Notes: generated from the sequence alone by a model not told the origin. DNA of 64,000 bases from Actinoalloteichus_B caeruleus (GCF_000718005.1 NZ_JODV01000001.1); one strand, 5' to 3'. Positions 37,121 to 46,732 are shown, counted from the first letter of the stretch. Program-made: numbers and translations.

Positions 37121-38626
37121 ATGCGTCACGGTGCTAGCGCCGGTCCCGTTGCCGACGAGGCCGGAACGGGCCCCGTCAGCACGATCATCCTCGCGGCCGG
37201 CGAAGGCACCAGGATGCGGTCGTCCACCCCCAAGGTGCTGCACGCGATCGCCGGGCGGTCCCTGGTGGAGCACGCCGTGCGGGCCGCCGCCGAGCTGGGG
37301 CCGGACGAGCTGGCCGTGGTCATCGGCCACGGCCGCGACCGGGTCGGCGCGCACCTCGACGCCGTGGGCGACCGGATGGGCCGCGAGATCCGGCTCGCCG
37401 TGCAGGAGGAGCAGCTGGGCACCGGGCACGCGGTGGCCTGCGGGCTCGCCGCCCTGGACGGCGCGGCCGACGCGGGCACCGTCCTCGTCAGCTACGGCGA
37501 CGTCCCGCTGCTGGACGGGGCCACCCTGTCCGCCCTGCTCGCCGAGCACCGGTCCGCCGGCAACGCGGTCACCGTCCTGACCTCGGTCGTGGCCGACCCC
37601 ACCGGGTACGGGCGGGTGACCCGCGACGACGACGGCGCGGTGACCGCCATCGTGGAGCACAAGGACGCCACCCCCGAGCAGCTCGCGATCACCGAGATCA
37701 ACTCCGGTGTCTACGCCTTCGACGCGGCGGTCCTCTCCGACGCGCTGGGGCGGCTCGGGACGGCGAACGCGCAGGGCGAGCGCTACCTGACCGACGTCCT
37801 CGGGATCGCCGTGGGCGACGGCCGCCGCGCCGGAGCGCTGGTGTGCGCCGATCCGTGGCTGGTCGAGGGTGTCAACGACCGGGTCCAGCTGGCCCGGCTC
37901 GGCGCGGAGCTCAACCGGCGGCTGGTGGAGCGGTGGATGCGCGCCGGGGTCACCGTGGTCGACCCCAACTCGGTGTGGGTGGACGTCGACGTCCAGCTGG
38001 AGCGGGACGTGCTGGTCGAACCCGGCGTGCAGCTGCGCGGGACGACCACGGTGGGCGCGGGGGCCACGGTCGGCCCGGACAGCACCCTGGTGGACTGCGA
38101 GATCGGTCCGGACGCGGTGGTGGTCCGCACCCACGGCACGGGGGCGGTGGTCGGAGCGGGTGCGACCGTCGGCCCCTTCGCGTACCTGCGCCCCGGCGCG
38201 GAGCTCGGGGAGAAGGGCAAGATCGGCACCTTCGTCGAGGTGAAGAACTCCCAGATCGGCGCGGGCAGCAAGGTCCCCCACCTCAGCTACGTCGGTGACG
38301 CCACGATCGGCGAGTGCAGCAACATCGGCGCGGCGAGCGTGTTCGTCAACTACGACGGGGTCGAGAAGCACCGCACCGTCGTCGGGTCCCACGTCCGCAC
38401 CGGCTCGGACAACATGTTCGTCGCTCCGGTCACGGTCGGGGACGGCGCCTACAGCGGGGCCGGGACGGTCCTGCGCCGCGACGTCCCCCCGGGCGCGCTG
38501 GCCGTCTCCGGCGGCCCGCAGCGGAACCTGGAGGGCTGGGTGGAACGCCGTCGTCCGGGCACCGCGGCCGCCGAGGCCGCGGCCCGCGCCCGCCGCGCCG
38601 CCGAGGGGGAGCACCCGGAGGCCTGA
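37121..38626 (+). CDS. glmU: Bifunctional GlcN-1-P acetyltransferase / GlcNAc-1-P uridyltransferase
   Basis: 501 residues making UDP-GlcNAc for peptidoglycan. N-terminal uridyltransferase domain: LAAGEGTRMRSSTPKVLHA (nucleotide loop), QLGTGHAV, SYGDVPLL and EHKDATPEQ. C-terminal left-handed beta-helix acetyltransferase: hexapeptide repeats, KNSQIGAGSKVPHLSYVGD (catalytic His), FVNYDGVEKHRT and SDNMFVAPV, then a ~35-residue Ala/Arg-rich tail as in mycobacteria. ATG 37121 is preceded by GGAGGGAG. It is followed by a 510-base gap before prs rather than overlapping it. Confidence 0.97.
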   Translation: MRHGASAGPVADEAGTGPVSTIILAAGEGTRMRSSTPKVLHAIAGRSLVEHAVRAAAELGPDELAVVIGHGRDRVGAHLDAVGDRMGREIRLAVQEEQLGTGHAVACGLAALDGAADAGTVLVSYGDVPLLDGATLSALLAEHRSAGNAVTVLTSVVADPTGYGRVTRDDDGAVTAIVEHKDATPEQLAITEINSGVYAFDAAVLSDALGRLGTANAQGERYLTDVLGIAVGDGRRAGALVCADPWLVEGVNDRVQLARLGAELNRRLVERWMRAGVTVVDPNSVWVDVDVQLERDVLVEPGVQLRGTTTVGAGATVGPDSTLVDCEIGPDAVVVRTHGTGAVVGAGATVGPFAYLRPGAELGEKGKIGTFVEVKNSQIGAGSKVPHLSYVGDATIGECSNIGAASVFVNYDGVEKHRTVVGSHVRTGSDNMFVAPVTVGDGAYSGAGTVLRRDVPPGALAVSGGPQRNLEGWVERRRPGTAAAEAAARARRAAEGEHPEA

Positions 38627-39136
38627 GACACGCCGTTCCGGGCACGGCCCGCCGAGGTCGTCCGCCCCGGAACACGCCGGGCTCGGTCGGCGGGCGGCGC
38701 CCGGTTCGCGGCCGACTGGCGCTCGGCTGGGCCGGTGGTGTCGTCCCGGTCCCGCGCCGGGCGGCGGCGGGTCGTCCGCTCGCCGGTGGCCCGGGCGCGG
38801 TCCCCGCTCCGGATGGGACGGAGCCGCCCACCTCCGAGACGCCGTCCGTCCGGCGGGCCCGGCTGACCAGGGCGCGCGACCGGTGTCCCCGCCGTCGACC
38901 GGCGCCGGGCCGGGCCGGGACGGCACCGCCATCCGGGGGTTCACCGGCGCGGCCGATGGGAGCAGCCCGTTGGCCGATGTGTGACGTGGTCGGCCCGTCA
39001 TGTGGTCGCAGCGCCAACGCCCGGACAGGTACCGTTCGTGGGGCCGTGAAGGTCGCGGCACCGAGCCGTAACGTCTTGAGAGGTAAACAGCGGTGTTGAT
39101 CTTGCTCAGGTACGACTGCTTCGGAGGGACCGGCGC
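38627..39136. other. 510-base glmU-prs spacer
   Basis: No convincing ORF. The last ~90 bases before prs are locally AT-richer (around 39060-39120) and probably contain the prs promoter, since prs would otherwise be far from the glmU promoter. Confidence 0.5.
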
Positions 39137-40117
39137 GTGAGCCCGATGGCTGGCACTCCCAAGAAGAACCTGATGTTGTTCTCCGGCCGGGCCCACCCGG
39201 AACTGGCCGAAGAGGTCGCCAAGTACCTCAACGTCGGCATCACCGCGCAGTCCGCCTACGAGTTCGCCAACGGCGAGCTGTTCGTCCGGTTCGAGGAATC
39301 GGTCCGGGGCTGCGACGCCTTCGTACTCCAGAGCCACTGCGCTCCCATCAACACCTGGCTGATGGAGCAGCTGATCATGGTGGACGCGCTGAAGAGAGCC
39401 AGCGCGAAGCGCATCACCGTGATCATGCCCTTCTACCCCTACGCCCGACAGGACAAGAAGCACCGGGGCCGCGAGCCCATCTCGGCACGGCTCGTCGCCG
39501 ACATGTTCAAGACGGCCGGCGCCGACCGGATCATGTCCGTTGACCTGCACACCGCCCAGGTGCAGGGCTTCTTCGACGGCCCGGTCGACCACCTGCTCGC
39601 CCAGACGCTGCTGGCCGGCCACGTGGCGAAGACCTACCAGAACCGCGAGATCACCGTCGTCTCCCCGGACTCCGGCCGGGTGCGCCTCGCCGAGAAGTGG
39701 GCCGACACCCTCGGGCAACGTCCACTGGCGTTCATCCACAAGACCAGGGACCCGTTCAAGCCGAACGAGGCCATGGTGAACCGCGTCGTGGGTGACGTCC
39801 GCGACCGGGTGTGCGTGCTGATCGACGACATCATCGACACCGGCGGCACCATCGTGAAGGCCGCCGAGGCGTTGAAGGAGGCGGGTGCGGCCGAGGTGGT
39901 CATCGCCGCCACCCACGGCGTCCTCTCCGACCCGGCCACCGAACGGTTGGCCAACTGCGGGGCCAGCGAGGTCATCTTCACGAACACGCTGCCGATCCCC
40001 GAGGAGAAGCACTTCCCCGGCCTGACGGTGCTCTCGATCGCACCGCTGCTGGCCAGGGCGATCCAGCAGGTCTTCGAGGACGGCTCGGTCACCAGCCTCT
40101 TCGACGGCGACGCCTGA
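39137..40117 (+). CDS. prs: Ribose-phosphate pyrophosphokinase (PRPP synthetase)
   Basis: 326 residues; makes PRPP from ribose-5-phosphate and ATP for nucleotide, His and Trp synthesis and, in actinobacteria, decaprenylphosphoryl-arabinose. LMLFSGRAHPELAEEVA, FANGELFVRFEESVRG, ARQDKKHRGREPISARLVA (ATP site), DLHTAQVQGFF and the PRPP loop CVLIDDIIDTGGT are all present. GTG 39137 follows GGAGGG by nine bases; an in-frame ATG three codons on lacks an SD. Followed by a strong terminator. Confidence 0.97.
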   Translation: MSPMAGTPKKNLMLFSGRAHPELAEEVAKYLNVGITAQSAYEFANGELFVRFEESVRGCDAFVLQSHCAPINTWLMEQLIMVDALKRASAKRITVIMPFYPYARQDKKHRGREPISARLVADMFKTAGADRIMSVDLHTAQVQGFFDGPVDHLLAQTLLAGHVAKTYQNREITVVSPDSGRVRLAEKWADTLGQRPLAFIHKTRDPFKPNEAMVNRVVGDVRDRVCVLIDDIIDTGGTIVKAAEALKEAGAAEVVIAATHGVLSDPATERLANCGASEVIFTNTLPIPEEKHFPGLTVLSIAPLLARAIQQVFEDGSVTSLFDGDA

Positions 40118-40130
40118 CCGGCACGAGGTG

Positions 40131-40162
40131 ACGGGCCCGACCGGTCCTCCGGTCGGGCCCGT
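40131..40162. terminator. Strong terminator after prs
   Basis: ACGGGCCCGACCGG (40131-40144) pairs perfectly with CCGGTCGGGCCCGT (40149-40162), a 14-bp stem with loop TCCT, 14 bases after the prs stop. It also lies downstream of the convergent NRAMP-type gene (stop 40300). Confidence 0.85.
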
Positions 40163-40299
40163 CGTCCGTCGACACCCTCCGCTGGCGGGCCGGCGGCATG
40201 CGCCCCACCGCGCCCGCGCGTCCCGCCAGCCGAGGGCCGCGTGGCCGGTGGGCGCTCCTCCCGACGACGGGCCGGACCGCGCCACCAGCCAGCCCCTCC

Positions 40300-41709
40300 T
40301 CAGAACAGGTTGACGACCTCGATCGCGGCGAGGACGGCGAACAGCGCCACGCACACCCCCAGCAGACCGTTGGACACCCAACGCGACCGGTACGGGCGCG
40401 GGGTGCGCCGCGAGTTGAGCAACAGCACCAGGGTCAGCGCCAGGAACGGCATGAACAGGGCGCCGAGCACGCCGTAGGCGACGATCAGTTGGAACGGCCG
40501 GTCGAGGAAGAGCAGCGCCATCGGGGGGAAGGTCAACCACAGCAGGTAACCCCGGTAGGCGGTGCTGCGCTCCCCGGCCCTCCGGTCGTAGTCGTGCTGG
40601 TCCGCCTGGCCGTGGGGCGGGGCCGGCAAGGCCACCTCCCCGGCGGCGGCCGCCTCCTCCACCCGCCGTGTCGGCTCCGGCCGGTCGGCGGGAGCGGCCT
40701 CGGCACCGGCGTCCGCCGGTGCCGCCGGCGGCGCCTCGCGGTGGCGGAACACCCGCCACCAGTCGGCGAACAGCAGGCTGACCCCGTTCCACACCCCGAT
40801 GAGGGAGCTGAAGGACACGGCGAAGAAGCCCACCAGGAACGGGATCCGGGCCCACTCGCCGTAGTTGGCGTCCAGGGTGTCGGCGAGGGTCAGCAGCCCC
40901 CGGTCTCCGGAGAGCACGTCCTGCCCCAGCAGCATCTCCGAGCCGACGATGAGCATGGCGACGACGAACACCCCGGTGGTGACGTACCCGACCGTGTTGT
41001 CCAGCCGCATCATCGCCAGCCAGCGGGGGGAACGCCAGCCCTTGGCGTGGGTCCAGTAGCCGTAGGCCGCCATCGTGATCGTGCCCCCGACGCCGCCGGC
41101 CAGGCCGAGGACGAACACGAGCGACCCGGGCGGCAGGTCGGGCACCAGACCACCGGCCATCGCGGTGAGGTTCGGGACGACCAGGACCGCGGTGCCCACC
41201 ACGGTCACGAACATGACCCCGACCAGTGCCGTCATGAGCTTCTCGATGAGCGCGTAACGGCCGAACCAGACGATGCCGAGCCCGGCGAGGCCGCACAGAA
41301 TCCCCCACTCCCGCACGGAGAGCACGGGAAAGAGCGCGTTGAGCGGCAACGCGGACGCCGACATCGCCGTCGCCCCGTAGACGAAACCCCAGACGACGGC
41401 GTAGGCGCCGAAGTAGATCAGCGTCCAGCTACCCAACTGGCGCCACCCGCTGAGCATGGTCTGCCCGGACGTGAGGTGCCAGCGGCCGACCGCCTCCGCC
41501 AACGCGATCTTGAGCACCGTGCCGAGCAGCACCGCCCACAGCAGCGTGTACCCGTACCGCGAACCGGCCACCAGGGTGGCGACGAGATCCCCCGCGCCCA
41601 CCCCGGTGGCCGCCGCCATGATCCCGGGGCCCAGTTGGCGCAGCCTGGCCCGCACGGGTGGCCCTTCGTCCGCCACCCGCCCCGATCCCGCACCGACCGT
41701 GTCAGACAT
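40300..41709 (-). CDS. NRAMP-family transporter lacking canonical metal motifs
   Basis: 469 residues with about eleven transmembrane helices. The fold is recognisable from GPGIMAAATGV, the EAVGRWHLTSGQTMLSGW segment and the long helical series. The canonical helix-1 DPGN metal-binding motif is replaced by GAGD, and helix 6 reads GGVGGTITMAAYGYWTHAKG where metal transporters carry an MPHNLYLHS-type motif. Like NRAMP-related Mg2+ transporters and other divergent clades, it may carry a different ion or solute. A poorly conserved Ala/Glu-rich loop lies around residues 325-370. ATG 41709 has a weak SD. Alone; no Fur/MntR-like regulator is adjacent. Confidence 0.85.
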   Translation of the reverse strand: MSDTVGAGSGRVADEGPPVRARLRQLGPGIMAAATGVGAGDLVATLVAGSRYGYTLLWAVLLGTVLKIALAEAVGRWHLTSGQTMLSGWRQLGSWTLIYFGAYAVVWGFVYGATAMSASALPLNALFPVLSVREWGILCGLAGLGIVWFGRYALIEKLMTALVGVMFVTVVGTAVLVVPNLTAMAGGLVPDLPPGSLVFVLGLAGGVGGTITMAAYGYWTHAKGWRSPRWLAMMRLDNTVGYVTTGVFVVAMLIVGSEMLLGQDVLSGDRGLLTLADTLDANYGEWARIPFLVGFFAVSFSSLIGVWNGVSLLFADWWRVFRHREAPPAAPADAGAEAAPADRPEPTRRVEEAAAAGEVALPAPPHGQADQHDYDRRAGERSTAYRGYLLWLTFPPMALLFLDRPFQLIVAYGVLGALFMPFLALTLVLLLNSRRTPRPYRSRWVSNGLLGVCVALFAVLAAIEVVNLF

Positions 41710-42383
41710 GGCACCGAACGTAGTACCCCGTCTGCCCGAACGGAAGAATCCCGACGCCGGGACACCGGGGCACGACGTGTTCGCGGGGCTCACCGTGATC
41801 CAGCCGGGACGCGATCCCGGCCACCCCGGCCCAGCGGGCGGAATTCAGGGAATATCGAGTCGGAAATTCACCAACTCGCCTTCGCGGAGCATTCCACTAC
41901 CCCGATCGTCGGCACGCGGAGAACGTTGTGCGCCTACCGGAGAGCTCTTCGCACGCGCCTCCGCGCGCACGGGACCAGCATCCGCTCCGTAAATCCCACG
42001 GCTCGACGAGCGCAGCAGGGGAACGCGGCGACCTCCGCCCACCGGAGAGCAGGGGGAGTCCTCCCACCACGACCGCACGGTGGTCGCCGACCCTCCTGAC
42101 CTGTGATGCCCTGGCCCGCGCCGCCATCCGGAGCCTGACACGCCAGCGTGGATTCCGGCGCACCGCGATGCGCCCGGGAACAGGGCCGGCCATCGCGGGA
42201 CGCACTCCGGTTCGAGTAGCCCGCGGCGGAGCGAGATTTCCGAAATCCCACTACCCGCCCTTCCACGATCAGGAATTTCCCACCGGGTCGGCGCCATGAG
42301 TAGCCTTGTCGGTCCGACCCAGCGGAGCGATCATCCGGTATCCAGCAGCGGGATGTCCTCCGAGGCCCATTGGGAGAACCTTC
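41710..42383. other. 674-base stretch of lower GC without a supported gene
   Basis: Visibly more AT-rich than its surroundings, for example near 41840-41890 and 42230-42285. GGAAATTC (41862-41869) and GAATTTCC (42273-42280) are inverted copies 400 bases apart. Open frames on both strands read as Arg/Ser/Pro-rich noise without SD. It may contain the promoter of the ABC exporter pair and remnants of lost genes. Confidence 0.5.
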
Positions 42384-43070
42384 TTGCTGCGAGCAGTGGA
42401 CATTCGGAAGTCGTACCGATCCGGGACCGTATCGGTGCCCGCGCTGCGGGGAGTCAGCCTGGACGTGGCGGCCGGCTCCCTCACGGCCGTCATGGGACCG
42501 AGCGGCTGCGGGAAATCCACCCTCCTCACCGTCGCCGGCGGGTTGCGGGCCGCCGACTCCGGGACGGTGGTCGTCGCGGGTGTGGACCTCGCGTCCCTCT
42601 CGGACTCCGCATCACACCGCCACCGCCGGCGCCACATCGGCTTCGTGTTCCAGGACTACAACATCGTCCCCACCCTGAACACCATCGAGAACGTCATGCT
42701 GCCCCTCGAGCTCGACGGCCGGAAGCGTTCACACGCGCGGACGGAGGCGGAACGGGCGCTGGCCGCCGTGGGGATCGACGACCTCGCGGCACGCCACCCC
42801 GACGCCCTCTCCGGAGGCCAACGGCAACGGGTCGCGCTCGCGCGCGCGATCTGCGGTGAACGCGGGCTGATCCTCGCGGACGAACCCACGGGCGCCCTGG
42901 ACTCCGCCGCCGCCGGGCAGGTCCTGGACACCCTCGTCGGCCTGGTGCGCGACGGAGCGGCGTGCCTGGTCGTCACGCACGACGAGGCGGTCGCGGCCCG
43001 AGCCGACCGCGTCGTGCGCATGAGGGACGGCCTGGTGATCGACGACGGGCGGGAGGGTTCCTCCTCGTGA
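42384..43070 (+). CDS. ABC exporter ATPase (MacB/LolD type)
   Basis: 228 residues with Walker A GPSGCGKST, the family-typical HIGFVFQDYNIVPTLN Q-loop, signature LSGGQRQRVALARA, Walker B LILADEPTGALD and the H-loop VVTHDE. This is the type VII ABC (MacB/FtsE/LolD) ATPase that pairs with an FtsX-like permease, here the next gene, overlapping in GTGA. TTG 42384 has GGGAG seven bases upstream and starts where homology starts; the frame extends to a TTG at 42306 without support. Function: mechanotransmission-type export of peptides, lipids or antibiotics, substrate unknown. Confidence 0.9.
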   Translation: MLRAVDIRKSYRSGTVSVPALRGVSLDVAAGSLTAVMGPSGCGKSTLLTVAGGLRAADSGTVVVAGVDLASLSDSASHRHRRRHIGFVFQDYNIVPTLNTIENVMLPLELDGRKRSHARTEAERALAAVGIDDLAARHPDALSGGQRQRVALARAICGERGLILADEPTGALDSAAAGQVLDTLVGLVRDGAACLVVTHDEAVAARADRVVRMRDGLVIDDGREGSSS

Positions 43071-45652
43071 CCGCGACACGTCTCCTGTTCCGCCTCGCGC
43101 TGCGGTCCCTGGCGCGACGGAAGGCGCGTACCGCCCTCCTCGTGGCGGCGATCTTCCTTCCATTGACGATGGCGGTGACGGCCTCGGTGCTGGCGACGAC
43201 GTCGCAGCCGACGGCCGAGGCCGCGACCGAGCAGCGGCTCGGGCAGGCCGGCGCCCTGCTGGTGAACCAGGAACTGGTCGGCTCGGACGGGGTGGACGCG
43301 GCGCTACGCTCGGCGGAGTCGGCGCTGGCCGAGAGCCTCGGACGCGAGGTGCCGCTCGTGCCCGAGGTCACCACCCCGCTGCCGGCACGCCTCGGGGACC
43401 GGGAGGTCGCCTCCTATGGGCACGGCCTGGACCTCGACGAGGAGATCCACCAGGGGCGCTACCTCCTCGTCGAGGGGCGCCACGCGCGACGCGGCGGGGA
43501 GGTCGCCGTCTCCGTCGAAGTGGCGGACCGGCTCGATCTGGCCGTCGGGTCCACGGTCCAGCTCGGCGACCGCCGAGAGGAGGCCATCGTCACCGGGATC
43601 GTGTCGGACGCGGGGTCCACGACCCGGAGTTTCGTCGTCGTCGACGTCGCCACCGCCGCCAGCCACTCCCCCGAGACCACGCGGGGCGAGGAGAACGCCA
43701 CGGGCTCGACGTACGCCGGAACCGTCGCCTGGTACGCGCGGGAGGAAATCGTCCAGAGCCCAGAACTGGCGGCTGCCGGGTGGCAGGTCCGGTCCCGGGG
43801 TGACGCCCTGCTGGACCACGGCCACCCTGGCTCCGAGGGGGCGGGAAGCCTCCTCCTGGTCATCGCGGCCGCAGTCGTGGCGGAGACCACCCTCGTCATC
43901 TTCGCGGTGTTCACCGTGGTCGTCCGCAGCACGGCCCGGGAATCGGCCCTGCTGGCGGCCGCCGGCGCCGATCCCGCCGCACGACGGCGGGTGGTCACCT
44001 ACCAGGGGGTCCTCCTGGGACTCGCCGCCACCGTCGCCGCCGTTCTCGTCGGTGTGCTCGCCGCCCGGCTGCTGTCCGATCCCTTCGCGGCCAGTCAGGG
44101 CCAGATCTGGGGGCCGATCCGGCTGGACCCGGTCCAGATCGGCCTCCTCCTCCTGCTCGGATTGTCGGCTCCGGTGGTGGCGGCGCGCACAGCGGCCGAG
44201 CCCGCCGCGCGGCTGGACGTGGCCGCCGCCCTGCACGGGGGTGACCTGCCGGGCAGCTCGGGGGGCAAGGGCTTCCGCCCGGCGCTCACCGCCGGCCTGG
44301 TGGGCTCGGCGTTGGCCCTGGCGTCGGGGGGCGCCCTGCTCGCGGCGCCGCCGCTGGTGGCCGGTGCCGCCCTGCTCCTCGTCGTCGCCGCCGGCACCGG
44401 AATGGGCGCCCTGACCTCCCGCGTGGCGCGTTTCGCGGACCGGCTCCCGCTAGTGGCGCGGTTGGGCGCGCGCTCGGCGGCGCGCACGCCGTCGAGGACC
44501 ACGGCGGTCGCGGTGGTCCTGGTCAGCACCACCGTGCTCGCGGGTGTCGTGCTGGTCGGTATGGGCGCCCTGACCAGGAAGGTCGAGGACGCCTACGTCC
44601 CCCAGGTGCCGCCCGGGTCGATGTGGGTGACGTTCAGCGCTCCGGTCGGCGACGCGACGCTGGCCGCGCTGGCCGAGGCGGCGGGCACGGACGAGGTGAT
44701 CCCCCTCCGCCCCGCGCGAACACCCCCAGACACGCGGCGGGACCACCCGGAAGGCGCCGGCGCGCTGCTCCTGTCGACCCCGGTGGAGGACTGCGTGGAC
44801 CGGGGGGCCGGCGACCTGGTCCACGTGGATGACTGCCTGGCCCACACCGGATACCCACAGTGGCGCACCGAGGTCGTCGTCACGCCGGAGCGGCACCTGC
44901 CCGCACTGCTCGACCGCCCCGCCACGGAGGCGGAGCTGTCGGCGTTCCGCCGGGGCGCCGTCCTGGTGCTCGACGACCGGCTCCACGACTCGGGCACCGC
45001 CACGGCTCGGGTGGAAGGTTCCGAGTCGGACGGATCCGCCCCGGACACCCTCGACTTCGAGGCGGTCCACGCCCCCGTCGACGTCGCGTACGCGCAGACA
45101 CCGATGGCCCTGCTCTCCGCCTCCGCCGCCGCCGATCGTGGCCTCATCTGGGATGCCGACCCCTACCTGGTCTACGTGCCGGCAGAGGACATCACCCGCG
45201 ACACGGAGGACCGGGTGCGGGCACTGCTCACCGCCGACGTCGGGCAGCACTACGGCCTCGGCGTGGAGCGGGGCCCGGAAGCGCAGCGGGTCCTCGCCAC
45301 GAGCACGGTGGTCGCGGCGGTGGCCCTCGCGGTGCTCGGCGGCACGTTGGCGCTGGTCGTCACCGCGCTGTCGGTCAGCGAGACCCGGCGGGAGCTGGCG
45401 ACCCTGGCGGCGGTCGGGGCGAGCCGCCGGTTCCGGGGGGCGGCCGTCGCCGCGCACGCCTCGGCGGTGACCGCCACCAGCGTCGGGCTCGGTCTCCTCG
45501 TGGTCGTCGCGCTCGCTCCGGCCGTCGTGCTCGCCCTGGAGGGCGGCTGGTCAGTGCTCCCGTGGTGGGGGCTGCTCGGGGCCGCGCTCAGCTGCTGGTG
45601 CGTGGCCACCCTCGCCGCCTACCTCGGATCCCGCTGGTCGGTGCGGGGCTAG
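43067..45652 (+). CDS. FtsX-like ABC permease (MacB type)
   Basis: 861-residue membrane partner of the preceding ATPase. One N-terminal helix (ARTALLVAAIFLPLTMAVTASV), a large extracytoplasmic domain (about 50-260), a first FtsX core of three helices (LLVIAAAVVAETTLVIFAVF onward), a central four-helix block and a second extracytoplasmic domain with two cysteines (VEDCVDRGAGDLVHVDDC), then the second FtsX core ending in a short basic tail. The duplicated layout is usual for actinobacterial members. GTG 43067 overlaps the ATPase stop by four bases and has GGAGGG ten bases upstream. Confidence 0.88.
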   Translation: MTATRLLFRLALRSLARRKARTALLVAAIFLPLTMAVTASVLATTSQPTAEAATEQRLGQAGALLVNQELVGSDGVDAALRSAESALAESLGREVPLVPEVTTPLPARLGDREVASYGHGLDLDEEIHQGRYLLVEGRHARRGGEVAVSVEVADRLDLAVGSTVQLGDRREEAIVTGIVSDAGSTTRSFVVVDVATAASHSPETTRGEENATGSTYAGTVAWYAREEIVQSPELAAAGWQVRSRGDALLDHGHPGSEGAGSLLLVIAAAVVAETTLVIFAVFTVVVRSTARESALLAAAGADPAARRRVVTYQGVLLGLAATVAAVLVGVLAARLLSDPFAASQGQIWGPIRLDPVQIGLLLLLGLSAPVVAARTAAEPAARLDVAAALHGGDLPGSSGGKGFRPALTAGLVGSALALASGGALLAAPPLVAGAALLLVVAAGTGMGALTSRVARFADRLPLVARLGARSAARTPSRTTAVAVVLVSTTVLAGVVLVGMGALTRKVEDAYVPQVPPGSMWVTFSAPVGDATLAALAEAAGTDEVIPLRPARTPPDTRRDHPEGAGALLLSTPVEDCVDRGAGDLVHVDDCLAHTGYPQWRTEVVVTPERHLPALLDRPATEAELSAFRRGAVLVLDDRLHDSGTATARVEGSESDGSAPDTLDFEAVHAPVDVAYAQTPMALLSASAAADRGLIWDADPYLVYVPAEDITRDTEDRVRALLTADVGQHYGLGVERGPEAQRVLATSTVVAAVALAVLGGTLALVVTALSVSETRRELATLAAVGASRRFRGAAVAAHASAVTATSVGLGLLVVVALAPAVVLALEGGWSVLPWWGLLGAALSCWCVATLAAYLGSRWSVRG

Positions 45653-46034
45653 CGCACCGCGTGCTGGGCCGGCGAGGCCGGCGGACTACCTGGAACCCGC
45701 TCGATGCCGGCACGCCCGGCTGGTGCCGGCCCGTCCCGTTCGGCTGGGCCTCCCCCAACAGGTGGGCGGCGACGGGCCGTGACCGGGCGACGACCCCCGG
45801 CCGCCCACCGGGCCGTGGGCGTGGGCCGTGCGGACCAGGAGTTACCCCCGGTTCCCGCTGCTCCGCGCCCCGGCCTACACTTGTCGGGTTGCCTCGGCGA
45901 GGCCAGTACACGCTCTGGTGTGATCGACGCGGCGGCTGCTCTGGCCGCGCTCTGTCACGACGAGCGCGCCGCGCCGCCGCGACCACGACGCTGATCGACC
46001 GTCCGCCGCCATCCCCAGCAAGGAGTGCATCGCC
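45653..46034. other. Intergenic region before rplY
   Basis: 382 bases. A small GCCGGC-gag-GCCGGC hairpin (45668-45682) follows the permease stop and may terminate it. The remainder should contain the rplY promoter; I see no clear consensus. Confidence 0.45.
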
Positions 46035-46643
46035 GTGTCCCAGGTACGTCTTGCCGCTGAGCCGCGCACCGAGTTCGGCAAGGGTGCCGCCCGCCGCACC
46101 CGCCGCGCCGGGAAGATCCCCGCCGTCCTCTACGGCCACGACTCCGACCCGAAGCACCTGTCGCTGCCGGCGCTGGAGTTCGCCAGGGTCGTCCGGGAGC
46201 AGGGCTTCAACGCCGTCCTGTCCCTCGACATCGCCAACGGTGGGTCGGAGCTGGCCCTGACCAAGACGGTCACCACCCACCCGCTGAAGAACTACATCGA
46301 GCACGTGGACCTGCTGCTGGTCAAGCGCGGCGAGAAGGTCACCGTCGACGTGCCCGTCACCGTCGCCGGTGAGCCCGGCCCCGGCACCCTGGTGGACCAG
46401 GAGCTCACCGAGATCCAGGTCGAGGCCGACGCGCTGAACATCCCGGAGTCCTTCGAGGTCTCCGTCGCCGGCGCCCGTGAGGGCTTCCAGGTGACGGCCG
46501 CCGACGTGCCGCTGCCCTCCGGCGTCACCCTGGTCAGTGAGCCCACCACCCTGCTGGTCAAGGTGGAGGCCTCTCCGACGGCCGCCCAGATGGACACCGG
46601 CGAGGAGACCGCTCCGGCCGAGGGCGAGTCCGAGGAGAGCTGA
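46035..46643 (+). CDS. rplY: 50S ribosomal protein bL25 (CTC form)
   Basis: 202 residues: N-terminal 5S rRNA-binding domain (LAAEPRTEFGKGAARRTRRAGKIPAVLYGH, a family hallmark) and the long C-terminal beta domain of the CTC general-stress form (HVDLLLVKRGEKVTVDVPV, EIQVEADALNIPESFEVSV). A ~25-residue Glu-rich tail ends it. GTG 46035 has AAGGAG ten bases upstream. Located near pth as in mycobacteria. Followed by two hairpins. Confidence 0.96.
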   Translation: MSQVRLAAEPRTEFGKGAARRTRRAGKIPAVLYGHDSDPKHLSLPALEFARVVREQGFNAVLSLDIANGGSELALTKTVTTHPLKNYIEHVDLLLVKRGEKVTVDVPVTVAGEPGPGTLVDQELTEIQVEADALNIPESFEVSVAGAREGFQVTAADVPLPSGVTLVSEPTTLLVKVEASPTAAQMDTGEETAPAEGESEES

Positions 46644-46650
46644 TCCGAGC

Positions 46651-46670
46651 GCCCGACCTCCTGGTCGGGC
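46651..46670 (+). terminator. Terminator hairpin after rplY
   Basis: GCCCGACC (46651-46658) pairs with GGTCGGGC (46663-46670), loop TCCT, eight bases after the stop. The loop and CGACC/GGTCG core match the prs terminator. Confidence 0.75.
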
Positions 46671-46706
46671 CGCGTTCGGACCAGCGACGAGACACCGAGC
46701 ACGCGC

Positions 46707-46732
46707 GGCGCACCCCGGATTCGGGGTGCGCC
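46707..46732. terminator. Second hairpin between rplY and the DivIVA-like gene
   Basis: GGCGCACCCCG (46707-46717) pairs with CGGGGTGCGCC (46722-46732), loop GATT, an 11-bp perfect stem 34 bases before the next start. Confidence 0.7.

Noticed and set aside
37022..41308. Very long minus-strand open frame across glmU, prs and the NRAMP-type gene
   Set aside because: It crosses three clearly real genes, two on the opposite strand, and its translation is low-complexity Arg/Gly/Val-rich.
41845..42297. 150-codon minus-strand frame in the AT-richer region before the MacB pair
   Set aside because: No SD, no recognisable motif, codon third-position GC not elevated in that frame as far as I can judge by eye.
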